Positions 9,326-18,444 of a stretch of DNA of 64,000 bases are shown here, in pieces. Where the stretch lies: positions 248,001 to 312,000 of the forward strand of contig NZ_CP075584.1 in assembly GCF_027594785.1 (NCBI RefSeq), in the 5' to 3' direction. The number at the start of each line of letters is the position of its first letter. Within the stretch, counting starts at the first letter, position 1. This DNA is from Cryobacterium breve (lineage in GTDB: Bacteria; Actinomycetota; Actinomycetes; Actinomycetales; Microbacteriaceae). The notes under the pieces are model-generated. The model was not told the DNA's origin, ran no database searches, and worked only from the letters and a program-made list of their open reading frames with translations. The translations under genes were made by a program, and so were the position numbers.

Positions 9326-10584
9326 TTGTCAGACTCGACCGCTTCGCCACTAGGTTCGACCCCTGTGGCACCGGGTTCGAAAAAGCCGATCAAGGTCCTC
9401 ATCGCTTGCGACACGTTCGCACCTGATGTCAACGGTGCTGCGAAGTTCGCCGAGCGTCTCGCCGCCGGCCTGACCTCCCGCGGCCACGAGGTGCAGGTGT
9501 TCGCGCCGGCGGCCTCGGCCAAGCACGGCACCTGGACCGAAGAGCACGAGGGCCAGACGTTCCTTGTGCACCGGATCAAGAGCTGGCGCTGGTACCCGCA
9601 CGACTGGCTCCGCTACGCGTTGCCGTGGCTGATCCATGCGGAGAGCCGTCGAATCCTGGACACCTTCAAGCCGGATGTCGTGCACTTCCAGTCCCACATC
9701 AACATCGGTCGCGGCGTCACGATCGAGGCAGCGAAGCGCGGCATCCGCATCATCGGCACGAACCACTTCATGCCCGAGAACATGCTCGAATTCACGCTCA
9801 TTCCGGAAGAGCATGCACGAGCGGCTGATCAAGATGGCCTGGAAGGCCGCTCGCCGCACCTTCGGCCGGGCGGAAGCCGTCACGACGCCGACCGTGCGCG
9901 CCGCCGAGTTCCTGGAGAAGTACACCGGACTCGAGGGTGTGCTCGCGATCTCGTGTGGCATCGACGCCCACAACTATTCGCCGTCCTTCGAGCCGCGCAC
10001 CGAGAATCGGATCCTCTTCGTCGGCCGTGTGACGAGTGAGAAGCAGATCGATGTGCTTCTGCAGGCTGTGACACTGCTCGCGCCCGAACTGGATGCCCAG
10101 GTCGAGATCGTGGGCGGCGGCGACCAGAAGCGCAACCTCGAGCACCTCGCCCAGAGCCTCGGGATCAGCAAGCGGGTCGTCTTCCGCGGTTATGTCACCG
10201 ATGAGGAACTGCGCGACGCGTACACCCGCGCGACCCTGTTCGCGATGCCGTCGATCGCCGAGCCTGCAGAGCATCGCGACCATGGAGGCGATGGCCTCAG
10301 GCCTGCCGATCGTTGCCGCCAACGCGATGGCGTTGCCGCACCTCGTCCACGACGAGCAGAACGGGTACCTCTTTGAACCGGGCAGCGCTCAGGATCTGGC
10401 TGACAAGCTGACCCTCGTGCTCACGGCCGCCCCGGAGGCACTCGACGCTCTCAAGCACGAGTCGCTCAGGCTGATCGGTGCCCACGACATCAATCGCACG
10501 CTCGACACTTTCGAGAGCCTGTATCGTGGGGAACCGGTGGTCGATGCGATCACGTCAGAGGCCGCCGCCCACTCCCCGGAGTGA
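9326..10584 (+). pseudogene. GT4 family glycosyltransferase (mannosyltransferase-like), two frameshifts as sequenced
   Basis: The protein runs through three frames. It breaks at GAGCATG (9809-9815) and GAGCCTG (10260-10266). Deleting one base at each gives 418 residues. The N-terminal Rossmann domain (CDTFAPDVNGAAKFAERLA) and C-terminal donor domain (ILFVGRVTSEKQIDVLLQA; IVGGGDQKRNLEHLAQ; SIATMEAMASGLPIVAAN) are complete, including the E-x7-E type motif of retaining GT4 enzymes. It is likely to be a cytoplasmic enzyme transferring a sugar to a lipid or glycan acceptor. The start is TTG 9326, or alternatively GTG 9365. tRNA-Met begins nine bases after its stop. Confidence 0.85.
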
Positions 10585-10593
10585 CCGCGGTTG

Positions 10594-10667
10594 GGGGCGG
10601 TAGCTCAGCTGGTTAGAGCAGCGGACTCATAATCCGTCGGTCCCGGGTTCAAGTCCCGGCCGCCCTA
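10594..10667 (+). tRNA. tRNA-Met (CAT, elongator-like)
   Basis: The acceptor stem GGGGCGG pairs with CCGCCCT (first pair G-T). The D-arm is AGCTCAGCTGGTTAGAGC, the anticodon loop ACTCATAAT gives CAT, and the T-arm is CCGGGTTCAAGTCCCGG. The 5' base pairs with the 3' strand, unlike initiator tRNA, so it is elongator Met (or a tRNA-Ile2 whose C is modified to lysidine). The 3' part is duplicated at 20.9 kb. Confidence 0.95.
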
Positions 10668-10746
10668 CTGGAAAGTGCATTCTGACCAGAATTTTTAGTT
10701 TGGTCGTTCCTTGCGAGACTTGAGTAAATAGTCAAGAGGACTCGAC
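10631..10746 (+). repeat. Direct repeat copy A: tRNA-Met 3' part plus 79 bp downstream (putative att)
   Basis: This 116-bp stretch matches 20906-21021 without gaps, with 14 mismatches by hand count. It starts at the 3' side of the anticodon stem and runs past the tRNA into ATTTTTAGTT and GCGAGACTTGAGTAAATAGT. A tRNA 3' end repeated in direct orientation is the classic footprint of tyrosine-recombinase integration. Confidence 0.85.
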
Positions 10747-11280
10747 TCTGCGTCGCGCGGGTGGAGCAGAACAACAGGCTGACCGGCACTTATATTTTCT
10801 TGTTTGGTGGCGACTCGCCCGGTACTGCGAACGGTCCTGGGTTCAAGTGACGCGTGGTCTCGAGAATGCGCGCTGATCTGCACGTTTCTTTGGCTCTGGA
10901 TTGTGGCACGTGATGCTGCGCACTTTTATTCACCACTTATTCGCTCGGATCGCGTCGCCGGCTCGTTAAATTCGTCTCCCTGATGAGGAGATTTGCCGTA
11001 GTCGTTGAGTCGGCGCGTGTCGCGTGGCGTGGGTCTGAAGTTCGATGTGTTTTTCCGCGCCGACACTGTTGAGACTGCGGATCGTGAGCGTGATTTGGAT
11101 GGAACGGACCTACCGCCGGCCTTGTCGGCATCGCGGACTCGGAAGGCTCACGCCGATCGAGCCTGAGATGCCAATGACGTTCGGGAAGTGAGACGCGGAC
11201 GTGGGGCCGATTCCGGGGCCGGTCAATCACTAAGCTGAGCTTCGAACTTGTCACTGGGGCGGGGGAAGACAGGCAAGCTG
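10747..11280. other. Non-coding stretch after the tRNA-Met repeat
   Basis: About 530 bases. I see no reading frame with a family resemblance. Base composition is lower in GC than in the flanking genes (for example 10786-10800 and 10915-10945), as expected of scar DNA. TTG 11248 is an alternative, less likely start for the diguanylate cyclase. Confidence 0.5.
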
Positions 11281-12387
11281 ATGCAGCAGACTCCCTCGTT
11301 CCAGAGGTTCCGCGCCACGGTATTGCGCGCGCTCGTCGTGATCGTGGCCGGGCGCGCTGTGGTCATCGCAGGATTCTTCGTCGGACATGCCCAGCCCGCG
11401 ACGCTGCTTCTGCTGGGCATCGCCGGCGCGCTGGTCGTCCTCCTGATCGTGTCGTATCGGCACCGGTATCTAAGCCGTCCGATCATCGCAGCTGTGCTCG
11501 TGTTGTCGCTCGCGGGTTCCATGGTCTCCGGGCTCACTGTGACATCCGTGGCCCTTGCCACCGTGAGCGCTTTCACCTTCTTGATCCTGTCGGTCGCGGT
11601 GGCGGCGGTGGTAGATGTAGTTCCCGCCAGTATCTACGGCGCGGTGGCGATGTCGCTGGGCATTTCGATTATCTTCCTGAGGTCGTCAGAGGCTCCGATG
11701 ACTGCCGCAACTTTCGTTGGTATGACCGTTGCCGCCACACTGGTAGTGATGATGCTCCGACGCTTCCTGAAGGCTGAGCGGGACAGCGCTATCGACCTCA
11801 CACTGACTGACCCTCTCACCGGAGCGGTCAATCGCCGTGGGATGGCCGATCGGGTGCCCTCACTGAGCGAACTCGCACAGCGAACCGGCCAGGAATTCGG
11901 CTGTCTCGTGCTCGATCTGGATCATTTCAAGGCCGTGAACGACACTTACGGGCACCAACGCGGCGACCAGGTGCTGACCGACACCGTGGGTGCGATCGAG
12001 CGAGGAACGCGCACAAGCGACCTTCTCGTTCGGCTGGGCGGGGAAGAATTCGCTCTCTTCGTCGTCGTTCCCGACCGGGCGCACCTCTTGGCCCTTGCGG
12101 AGCACGTTCGGAGCATCGTGGAGACGACGCACCGCGACATGGCGGTGACAGTTAGCGTGGGCTGCAGTATCGGAGACGGCAGCACAGAGGGCAACCTCGC
12201 CGCACTCCTGGCCGAGGCCGACGACGCAATGTACGCCGCAAAGAATGCGGGGCGGAACTCAGTACATATGAGCGCCCGTGTAGAGCGCGGTCCGAGATCG
12301 GCCTCGGACAAGGTCATGGGCGGTGCCGATCCGGCGCCTGGCGCGCAGGGAACGCAAACACAGGGAACCTCAGCCCCCAGCCTTTAA
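11281..12387 (+). CDS. Membrane-anchored diguanylate cyclase (GGDEF)
   Basis: 368 residues from ATG 11281. Five to six hydrophobic helices occupy about residues 10-165, and a GGDEF domain follows. The active-site motif is GGEEF, and the upstream substrate Asp region is intact (DLDHFKAVNDTYGHQRGD). An inhibitory I-site RxxD (RTSD) lies exactly five residues before GGEEF, so product inhibition by c-di-GMP is likely. The C-terminal ~40 residues are low complexity. It should make c-di-GMP from two GTP at the membrane. No recognisable sensor domain (PAS/GAF) is present, so the membrane part probably senses the signal. Confidence 0.92.
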   Translation: MQQTPSFQRFRATVLRALVVIVAGRAVVIAGFFVGHAQPATLLLLGIAGALVVLLIVSYRHRYLSRPIIAAVLVLSLAGSMVSGLTVTSVALATVSAFTFLILSVAVAAVVDVVPASIYGAVAMSLGISIIFLRSSEAPMTAATFVGMTVAATLVVMMLRRFLKAERDSAIDLTLTDPLTGAVNRRGMADRVPSLSELAQRTGQEFGCLVLDLDHFKAVNDTYGHQRGDQVLTDTVGAIERGTRTSDLLVRLGGEEFALFVVVPDRAHLLALAEHVRSIVETTHRDMAVTVSVGCSIGDGSTEGNLAALLAEADDAMYAAKNAGRNSVHMSARVERGPRSASDKVMGGADPAPGAQGTQTQGTSAPSL

Positions 12388-12713
12388 GCGGCCCGGCAAG
12401 CCTGGTGGCAGTACGGGACCCAATCAGCGGGCGGAGAACAACCGGGCGAAAAAGCCCACCTTGGTCGAGCCTTCGTTCTCATGGCCGCTAGACCGCTGCG
12501 CCTTGGGCACAACCGGGCGAGGCGCTCGAGCGACTGGCCGCCGATTCCGGCGGCCAGTCGCTGTGCACGCTGTCGCGCGGCGCCGGCGTGGGCGGACTAT
12601 CTTGCCGGCAGGGTTGACGCGGTCGAGCGCCTCCTCGCCGAATGTCCCGAGCGGTCGCGCTGGAGCAGGTGTACCCCGCCGACGCCGACGCCGGCCGTGG
12701 GTGTCAGGGCTCG
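12388..12713. other. Gene-poor GC-rich stretch with a strong hairpin
   Basis: No convincing gene is seen between the convergent cyclase and the small gene on the minus strand. It contains the perfect 14-bp inverted repeat at 12530-12561. A longer minus-strand frame through 12424-12858 is an artefact of the frameshift in the small gene described next. Confidence 0.5.
12530..12561. terminator. Perfect 14-bp inverted repeat, possible bidirectional terminator
   Basis: GCGACTGGCCGCCG and its exact complement are separated by a 4-base loop (ATTC). It lies between two convergent transcription units, which fits a terminator, but no T-run follows on either side. Confidence 0.55.
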
Positions 12714-12858
12714 CTAGTCGTGATGTTTGGCGAGTCGGTACATCGTCCAGTTCAGGCTCAGGAAGCGAATGAACTGCTGGACGACGTTGCTCCGGCGTCG
12801 CAGGCTCGCGCATCCCCGGTAGCGGCGCCGTATCGATTAGAGCCTGGGCGTTATCCAT
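12714..12858 (-). pseudogene. Small 47-residue basic protein next to the SQR-like gene, one frameshift as sequenced
   Basis: A good ribosome site (GGAGACC) precedes ATG at 12858. The frame breaks at minus-strand GAGCCTG (12802-12808). Removing one C yields a continuous 47-residue protein whose second half is RSNVVQQFIRFLSLNWTMYR and ends LAKHHD. That is a plausible amphipathic, conserved-looking C-terminus that vanishes in the uncorrected frame. It starts 33 bases after the flavoprotein stop on the same strand, so it is likely co-transcribed. I do not know its function. It could be a membrane-associated partner of the sulfide oxidoreductase. Confidence 0.6.
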
Positions 12859-12891
12859 GCTGGTCTCCGTTGATCGTGTCGTTGAGGCGGG

Positions 12892-14355
12892 TTATTCGGG
12901 GATGAGGTACCAGAGCGGGTATGCCTTGGCCTTGTAGATGAAGAGGGTGTGCAGCATCCGTTTCACCCAGTGCGCTGCGAGCCCGATGTCGCCGGTTGTC
13001 TCCTTGGGATCGCGGCCGGCCGTGTTCGGGTGCCGGGAGTAGTCCGGCACGATGGGCGACATCGACATGGCCGCCGCGGTACCGGAGAGCATTCCCGTTC
13101 CCGTCGAGGCGATGCAGGCGGCCGCCATCTCGCCCATCGAAGCCGTGTGGGTTGGCTCGGTGGAGCCGTTCAGGATCATGTCCGAAATGGTCATAGCCAC
13201 GGCCTTCCCCATCGATCCTGAGGGCATACCGGTGCGGGGCGGCGCCGGGGCGACCAGGACGCCGTCGGGGGTCGAATAGGGGCGGGAAATCGCATGCGGC
13301 GGGGCAAACGCGATCCCGATCCCGAACACGTTGTGGTGCAGCGGGTTCTGGTAGGTCTTGGGCCAGTCCTGCGCCGACCACTGGTCGAAGGGTTTGGCTT
13401 CGTAGTTCGCGTCTACCCGCATGAACCCGCTAGGGGCGAAGATCGAACCCGTGATGTCGGCTCCGTCTCTGTCGAAGGCCTCAAGGTTCACGCCGCGGAA
13501 CGGGGGGAGAAGCATGGCGAAATCGAACGGCTGGGTGTTGTCCGTGCCGTCGATCTGCCGGTAGTGGATGAGGCCGGGTTCGATTTCGGTGACCGCGGCC
13601 TGGGTGATCGCCTTCATCTTCCGTTCGCGGAAGAGCGATTCCATCCAGGCCTCGCTCGTGATCCTGTGGTCGCCCTGGCTGAAGGTCATGCCGCCGACGC
13701 CGAAATCGCCCAGCTCGTGCTCGTTGGTCAGGTAGATGACCTCGGCTCGCTCCCGAACCCCTGCCGCGCGGAGTTCATGTTCGACATTGAAGGCGTACTC
13801 GAATGCTGCTCCCTCGCAGGTGCAGGTTCCGTGGCCCACTCCGATCACCAGGGTCTGCCGTCGGCCGGTCTTCAGTGTCTCGATGACGGTGGCCAGGTGC
13901 TTGGCCGCCTCGACGGCGTGGCTGGGCGTGCAGACCGACACGGTGTGACCGGCATCCGGGCCGAGGCCCGGGGTCGCTGCGAAGTTCAGCCGGGGGCCCG
14001 TCGCGTTGATGAGGTAGTCATAGCGGATGCGTTCGATCTGGCCGGCCCGCTTCGGGTCGGTGTATACGACATCGACGGCTCCGCGGGGGCTGTCGGTATC
14101 CCCGTCCGGTCGCAGTGCGACGGCCCTGGCCTGGCGGAAGACGATCTTCTTCCGTCGGTAGATCGGGGCGAGAGGGAAGACCACCTTGTCGGGGCTCATC
14201 TTGCCGACTCCGACCCAGATGTTCGAGGGGATCCAGTTCCAGTTCGAGTTCGGTGACACCACCACGACCTCATGGTTCCTGCCCAGGCGCCGCTTCAGGA
14301 ACAGTGCTGCGGTGTGGCCGGAAACCCCGGCTCCCAGAATGACGACTCGTGCCAT
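12892..14355 (-). CDS. FAD-dependent oxidoreductase, sulfide:quinone oxidoreductase-like
   Basis: 487 residues. I chose ATG 14355 (MARVVILGAGVSG) because GAGGGG sits at ribosome-site distance, although an upstream ATG at 14400 is possible. It has the N-terminal dinucleotide fold GAGVSGHTAALFL, a Cys pair in GTCTCEGAAFEY and an SQR-like layout with a Cys-containing central region and a C-terminal amphipathic end (HTLFIYKAKAYPLWYLIP) suited to membrane attachment. The family oxidises sulfide to polysulfide and reduces quinone. CsoR/CstR-type operators directly upstream support a sulfur or copper signal. I cannot assign the exact SQR type. Confidence 0.8.
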   Translation of the reverse strand: MARVVILGAGVSGHTAALFLKRRLGRNHEVVVVSPNSNWNWIPSNIWVGVGKMSPDKVVFPLAPIYRRKKIVFRQARAVALRPDGDTDSPRGAVDVVYTDPKRAGQIERIRYDYLINATGPRLNFAATPGLGPDAGHTVSVCTPSHAVEAAKHLATVIETLKTGRRQTLVIGVGHGTCTCEGAAFEYAFNVEHELRAAGVRERAEVIYLTNEHELGDFGVGGMTFSQGDHRITSEAWMESLFRERKMKAITQAAVTEIEPGLIHYRQIDGTDNTQPFDFAMLLPPFRGVNLEAFDRDGADITGSIFAPSGFMRVDANYEAKPFDQWSAQDWPKTYQNPLHHNVFGIGIAFAPPHAISRPYSTPDGVLVAPAPPRTGMPSGSMGKAVAMTISDMILNGSTEPTHTASMGEMAAACIASTGTGMLSGTAAAMSMSPIVPDYSRHPNTAGRDPKETTGDIGLAAHWVKRMLHTLFIYKAKAYPLWYLIPE

Positions 14356-14406
14356 TTCAGACCCCTCAATCCCAGCTTCGTTGCTGTTGATCTGAACCAT
14401 ACTCCT

Positions 14407-14457
14407 ATACCTCAGGGGGTATTGAGTTTGACGTCAAGAAAATACCTATGGGGGTAT
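14407..14457. promoter_or_regulatory. Two CsoR/CstR-type operator palindromes
   Basis: ATACCTCAGGGGGTAT (14407-14422) and ATACCTATGGGGGTAT (14442-14457) are two near-identical 16-mers, 35 bases apart. They have the ATACC...GGTAT form bound by the CsoR/RcnR family. The persulfide sensor CstR uses this class upstream of sulfide-oxidation genes. They lie between the SQR-like gene and a divergent small membrane protein gene and could control both. Confidence 0.65.
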
Positions 14458-14468
14458 CAAGTGACACC

Positions 14469-14839
14469 ATGAAAACAGTGATCACAGCCTGGGTGCCGGA
14501 CTGGTCGGTCTGGTCGCGGCCAGCTACGTCGATGCGCCCATCGGTGCGGATGCCACCCTGTGTGACCTGCGCTGGCCGGCGCTCGGCCTGATCTCGCTCT
14601 ATCTGTCGACCGATCTGCGCACCGCCGTGCCTCTGCTCGAGCCGGGCATTCGTCCTGTCGTCGGCGTCGCGGCGATCGCGGTGTTGGTGTGGGCTTTGCT
14701 GGCCCGGCTGAACAGCGAACACAAGGCAACACGTAGCCAGCGCCGGTCAGGTGCGCCAGGCGACATCGATGGCACCGAGGATGGCGAAGTATGCACCACG
14801 TGCCGCCCGTTGTTCCCGAGAGCCGGCGGCCGTCCGTGA
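14469..14839 (+). pseudogene. Small membrane protein divergent from the SQR-like gene, probable one-base deletion at its start
   Basis: ATG 14469 follows the second operator. The first codons are out of frame with a convincing protein (GAGLVGLVAASYVDAPIG ... LGLISLYLSTDLRTAV ... VVGVAAIAVLVWALLARLN) that runs to TGA 14839. One missing A in AAAA (14472-14475) would give a 123-residue protein with three hydrophobic segments. No family is recognised. The shared operator region suggests a role related to the flavoprotein, for example metal or sulfur handling. Confidence 0.5.
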
Positions 14840-14911
14840 CGGAGGCCGGGACAGCCGACGACACGGAGCCGGTCTGTCGGGCTGGATGCTGCTGATCTGC
14901 TGCCGAGTGTG

Positions 14912-15877
14912 TCAGTCGTCCCTGCGGCTGTCGCTCATCTGACCGTTCGGCAGTTCGAGGGCTGGGCGTACATCCGCGTCTGAGCCGGACGAGGCATCCG
15001 TCGCGGGCAGGTCGTCGATCGCGGGCTCCTCCGGATTCCGATAGATCGACAGTTCCGGTCCGGGGTGGCGTCGGGTCTGGACGAGGATGAGGACGATCCC
15101 GGCGATGGCGGCGAGGAGCGCGATGTCCACGTTGATCTTGAGGCCGAACAGGAAATACTCGGTCGGGTCCAGACGGAGCGACTCGAGGAACGCCCGTCCG
15201 ACGCCGTACCAGAGCAGGTAGAAGCCGAGGGCCTTGCCCCAGCGGAGGTTGAAGCGGCGCTCGAGCACGACGATGATCAGCACGACACCGATCGTGTTCC
15301 AGATCATCTCGTAGAGGAAGAGCGGCTGGAAGAGTGTCCCGGCCGGCAACCCGGCAGGGAAGGCCGGGTTCGTCGACTCGATCTCGAGTCCCCAGGGGAG
15401 GGTCGTCGGGCCACCATAAAGCTCATGGTTGAAGTAGTTCCCGAAACGGCCGAACGCCTGAGCGAGGAGCAGGCCGGGAGCGAGCGCGTCCGCGAACGAG
15501 AAGAATCTGATTCCCGCCCGGCGGCAGCCAATATAGGCTCCGATACTGCCGAACAGGATCGAACCGAAGATCGCGAGTCCGCCCTCCCAGACGAACAGCA
15601 CCTTCCACAGGTCCGCGCCGGGGAAGAAGTAATCGGTGGGATGAGTGACGACGTGGTAGAGGCGACCACCGACGATTCCGATCGGGACCGTCCACATGGC
15701 GATGTCCATCACCATGCCCGGCTTGCCGCCACGGGCCGTCAACCGGGCCGAGGACAACCAGACGGCGATGACGATTCCGGTCAGGATGCACAGCGCATAG
15801 AAATGCACACGCAGGGGCCCCAGATCGAAATAGCTGATGGATGGGCTCGGAATGCTGGCGTGAACCACCGCGTTCAC
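14912..15877 (-). CDS. lgt: Prolipoprotein diacylglyceryl transferase
   Basis: 321 residues, about seven membrane helices. Family signatures are present: WEGGLAIFGSILFG and the Lgt motif GRFGNYFNHELYGGPT. The enzyme transfers diacylglycerol to the lipobox Cys of prolipoproteins at the outer face of the membrane. The C-terminal ~50 residues form an Asp/Glu-rich cytoplasmic tail, a common actinobacterial feature. An essential-type gene between the two tRNA-derived repeats is odd. It may be an extra copy carried by the island, or the repeats may be unrelated to transfer. Confidence 0.95.
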   Translation of the reverse strand: MNAVVHASIPSPSISYFDLGPLRVHFYALCILTGIVIAVWLSSARLTARGGKPGMVMDIAMWTVPIGIVGGRLYHVVTHPTDYFFPGADLWKVLFVWEGGLAIFGSILFGSIGAYIGCRRAGIRFFSFADALAPGLLLAQAFGRFGNYFNHELYGGPTTLPWGLEIESTNPAFPAGLPAGTLFQPLFLYEMIWNTIGVVLIIVVLERRFNLRWGKALGFYLLWYGVGRAFLESLRLDPTEYFLFGLKINVDIALLAAIAGIVLILVQTRRHPGPELSIYRNPEEPAIDDLPATDASSGSDADVRPALELPNGQMSDSRRDD

Positions 15878-16095
15878 CTTTCGATCGTGCGCATGTGCGC
15901 AGCTGGCAGACGAAGGTCTCCCAGAGGTCCCGGAGAAGTCCGATGTCTCGAACCGCCAAAAGCTTATGCTGGCCCGCTTGAATCACCCCACCAGCGCAGC
16001 CCTCGAGAGCGGATGCTGGGAGGGTTCTCATAAAGTTGCGACCGCTGGACGACCGGCCCACCCAGCGGGGCGATCCCGAACGCTACGATCGAAAC

Positions 16096-17348
16096 GTGAG
16101 ACCCGTGTCGAATTCGGTTACTCCGTCGTGGGTCGCCCGAATCGTCGTGGTCACGGCGCTCGTCGGCATCGGGGCAGGAATCGGCGGCCTCGCGGTCAGC
16201 GTGCTCCTTCGAACGATCCAGCACCTCGCCTACGGCTATTCGGAAGGCACCTACCTCGACGGCCTGGCCCACTCCTCACCGCAAACACGCGTGATCGCCC
16301 TATTCGTCGCGGGCGTGATCGGTGCACTGGGCTGGTGGGCGCTCCGCCGATGGGGGAGACCCATCGTCGCGGTGGATCGAAGCGTCGCGGGCGAGCGGAT
16401 GCCCGTGCTCGCGACCCTGGCCAACTCGGCGCTGCAGATCGTGATCGTGGGCCTGGGTGCATCCATCGGCCGTGAAATGGCCCCCCGCGAGCTGGGTGCA
16501 CTGTGTGCGGGCTGGCTCAGTGAGAAGGCCGGCATCAATGCCCGCGAACGTCGTGTCCTCGTCGCGTGCGGCGCAGGCGCAGGGCTCGCCGCCGTCTACA
16601 ATGTCCCGCTCGGGGGAGCGCTCTTCACCGTCGAGATCCTGCTCGCCGAGGTCAGTCTCGCCACCGTCTTGCCGGCCCTGGCCACGTCCGCGATCGCAAC
16701 ATTGGTCGCCCAAATCGTTGTGCCCACGACCCCGCTGTATTCCGTGCCGCAGTTCACCCAAACAGCTTCCCTGATGGTGTGGTCCCTTCTTGCCGGGCCC
16801 GTGATCGGAATCGCTGCCGTCGGTTTCGTGCGCCTGGCCGCCTGGTCTGAAAAGCGGCGTCCGCAGGGCTGGAGGATTCTTGTCGTCATGCCGCTGGTGT
16901 TCGCGGCCATTGGACTGTTGTCGCTCGTTCTCCCGGAAATCCTTGGCAATGGGCGATCACTCGGCCAGACCGCATTCGACGCAATCCTGCCGATCGGGCT
17001 GGTGGCGGTGCTGCTCGTCGCCAAGGTGGGGGCCACGATCGGCACGATCGGGAGCGGTGCTGCCGGAGGAACGCTGACGCCCTCCCTCGCAATTGGCGCC
17101 GCGTTCGGCATCGTGACCGGAGGACTCTGGGACGTGTTGTGGCCCGGGACCCCGGCGGCGGCCTTCGCCCTCGTCGGCGCAGCGGCCTTTCTCGGAGGTG
17201 CCATGCGCGCCCCCTGACCGCTGTGGTCCTGGTGCTCGAATTCACCGGGCAGGGGCCGGCGCTGCTGATCCCCATGACGCTTGCGGTTGCGGGTGCTGTC
17301 GTCGTGGAATACCTCCTCGGGCGGAGACGGTTCCTCGGCATCGACTGA
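16096..17348 (+). pseudogene. ClC-family chloride channel/antiporter, frameshift in a C-run near the 3' end
   Basis: GTG 16096 is the best start. About ten membrane helices are present. ClC selectivity-region equivalents are visible: GASIGREMAPREL (usual GREGP), GAGAGLAAVYNVPLGGALF and GSGAAGGTLTPSLAIGAAFG. The frame stops at 17217, but homology continues in another frame (LTAVVLVLEFTG) to TGA 17348. One C missing from the run at 17210-17214 explains this and gives 417 residues. No CBS domain follows. REM in place of REG at the first motif means channel or exchanger type cannot be predicted. Confidence 0.85.
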
Positions 17349-17487
17349 CGCGGACTATGTGCCGATGGAGTCCGGTCAGTGGCTCGCGGCATTTAGGACG
17401 GGTAAGCGCGTGCGTCGCTCAGTCCCCGGCAGCGAACCGTGCGAAAATTGCCGCGCCGGAAGCCGGATTGATCGAAGGGACTCCCCA

Positions 17488-18111
17488 ATGGACGCGAACG
17501 AGTGGGATAGCCGTTACCGGCAGGCACAGGACGGCGACCACGCCCGGCTCTGGTCGGCCATGCCGGCGAAGCTCGTGCAGGACATTGTTGCGCCCTGGAC
17601 CCCTGGGCGTGCCCTCGACCTGGCCTCAGGCGACGGCCGTAACGCGATCTGGCTGGCCAACCGCGGCTGGCACGTAACCGGGCTTGACTTCTCCGCCGAG
17701 GCAATCGCCCAGGCCCGGGAGCACGCGCGGGCGGCCGGCGTCGATGTGGACTGGCTGGTCGCGGATGCCACGACCTGGCAAACCGAGGAACGCTTTGACC
17801 TGGTCACGGTAATGTACCTTCACCTGCCGGAGGAACTGTTCCGAATCGTATTGGCCAGGGCGCTTGGCTGGCTCGCTCCGGGCGGGCACCTCCTTGTCCT
17901 CGGTCACGACCGAGGCAACATAAACGCAGGAGGCCCCGGCCCAGGCAATCCCGACATTCTCTATACGCCCGAACTCCTATCCTCGATCGTGGGACAAGAA
18001 CGGATCCTGCGCTGCGAGACTGTCAGCCGCGACCTGGCCACCGATCCCGAGTCCCCGGCTGATCATGCCGGCGGAGTAGCCCTCGATACGGTCTTGGTTG
18101 CCATCGGCTGA
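17488..18111 (+). CDS. Class I SAM-dependent methyltransferase (TehB-like)
   Basis: 207 residues from ATG 17488 with GAAGGGA upstream. It has motif I (ALDLASGDGRNAIWLANRG), the acidic residue binding the SAM ribose (VTGLDFS) and the post-motif region FDLVTVMYLHLP. Compact size and early motif I resemble TehB/thiopurine-type methyltransferases that act on small molecules or toxic oxyanions. The real substrate is unknown. Confidence 0.85.
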   Translation: MDANEWDSRYRQAQDGDHARLWSAMPAKLVQDIVAPWTPGRALDLASGDGRNAIWLANRGWHVTGLDFSAEAIAQAREHARAAGVDVDWLVADATTWQTEERFDLVTVMYLHLPEELFRIVLARALGWLAPGGHLLVLGHDRGNINAGGPGPGNPDILYTPELLSSIVGQERILRCETVSRDLATDPESPADHAGGVALDTVLVAIG

Positions 18112-18444
18112 AACCCTCGGCCATTTACCCCTGGGGGTCTTAAGGAAGGCCTTCACGTCCTGAACTCGGACCGTCGGCGCGACCATTTCGTCCCGCGTGT
18201 CGTCGCCGGGTCGCAGCGGATTGTCGCGTGCCGACATCGTGCCCACACTTCGCGAAAATCACCGTGATTTTGCACTATCGACGAGCCGTGGATCGGCCGT
18301 GCGGAAGCCGGCGCTGAGCACTATCCCGGCAACGGCTGCCATGAGCTGAAATAGACCTCCATTTTGAGGGAACCCTCATTTTCAGGGCACCTCACCGCAC
18401 AAGATCTCCATGTCATCCCAGATCTGGTCCGTAAGGTACCCAAT
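18112..18444. other. Intergenic region upstream of the penicillin-binding protein
   Basis: No gene is seen. A palindrome TGAGGG-AA-CCCTCA lies at 18365-18378, about 67 bases before the PBP start. It may be an operator or part of the promoter region. Nothing else stands out. Confidence 0.45.

Noticed and set aside
12424-12858. 144-codon minus-strand frame sharing the start of the small SQR-linked gene
   Set aside because: Its second part is the wrong frame created by the GAGCTS insertion. The corrected protein ends at 12714.
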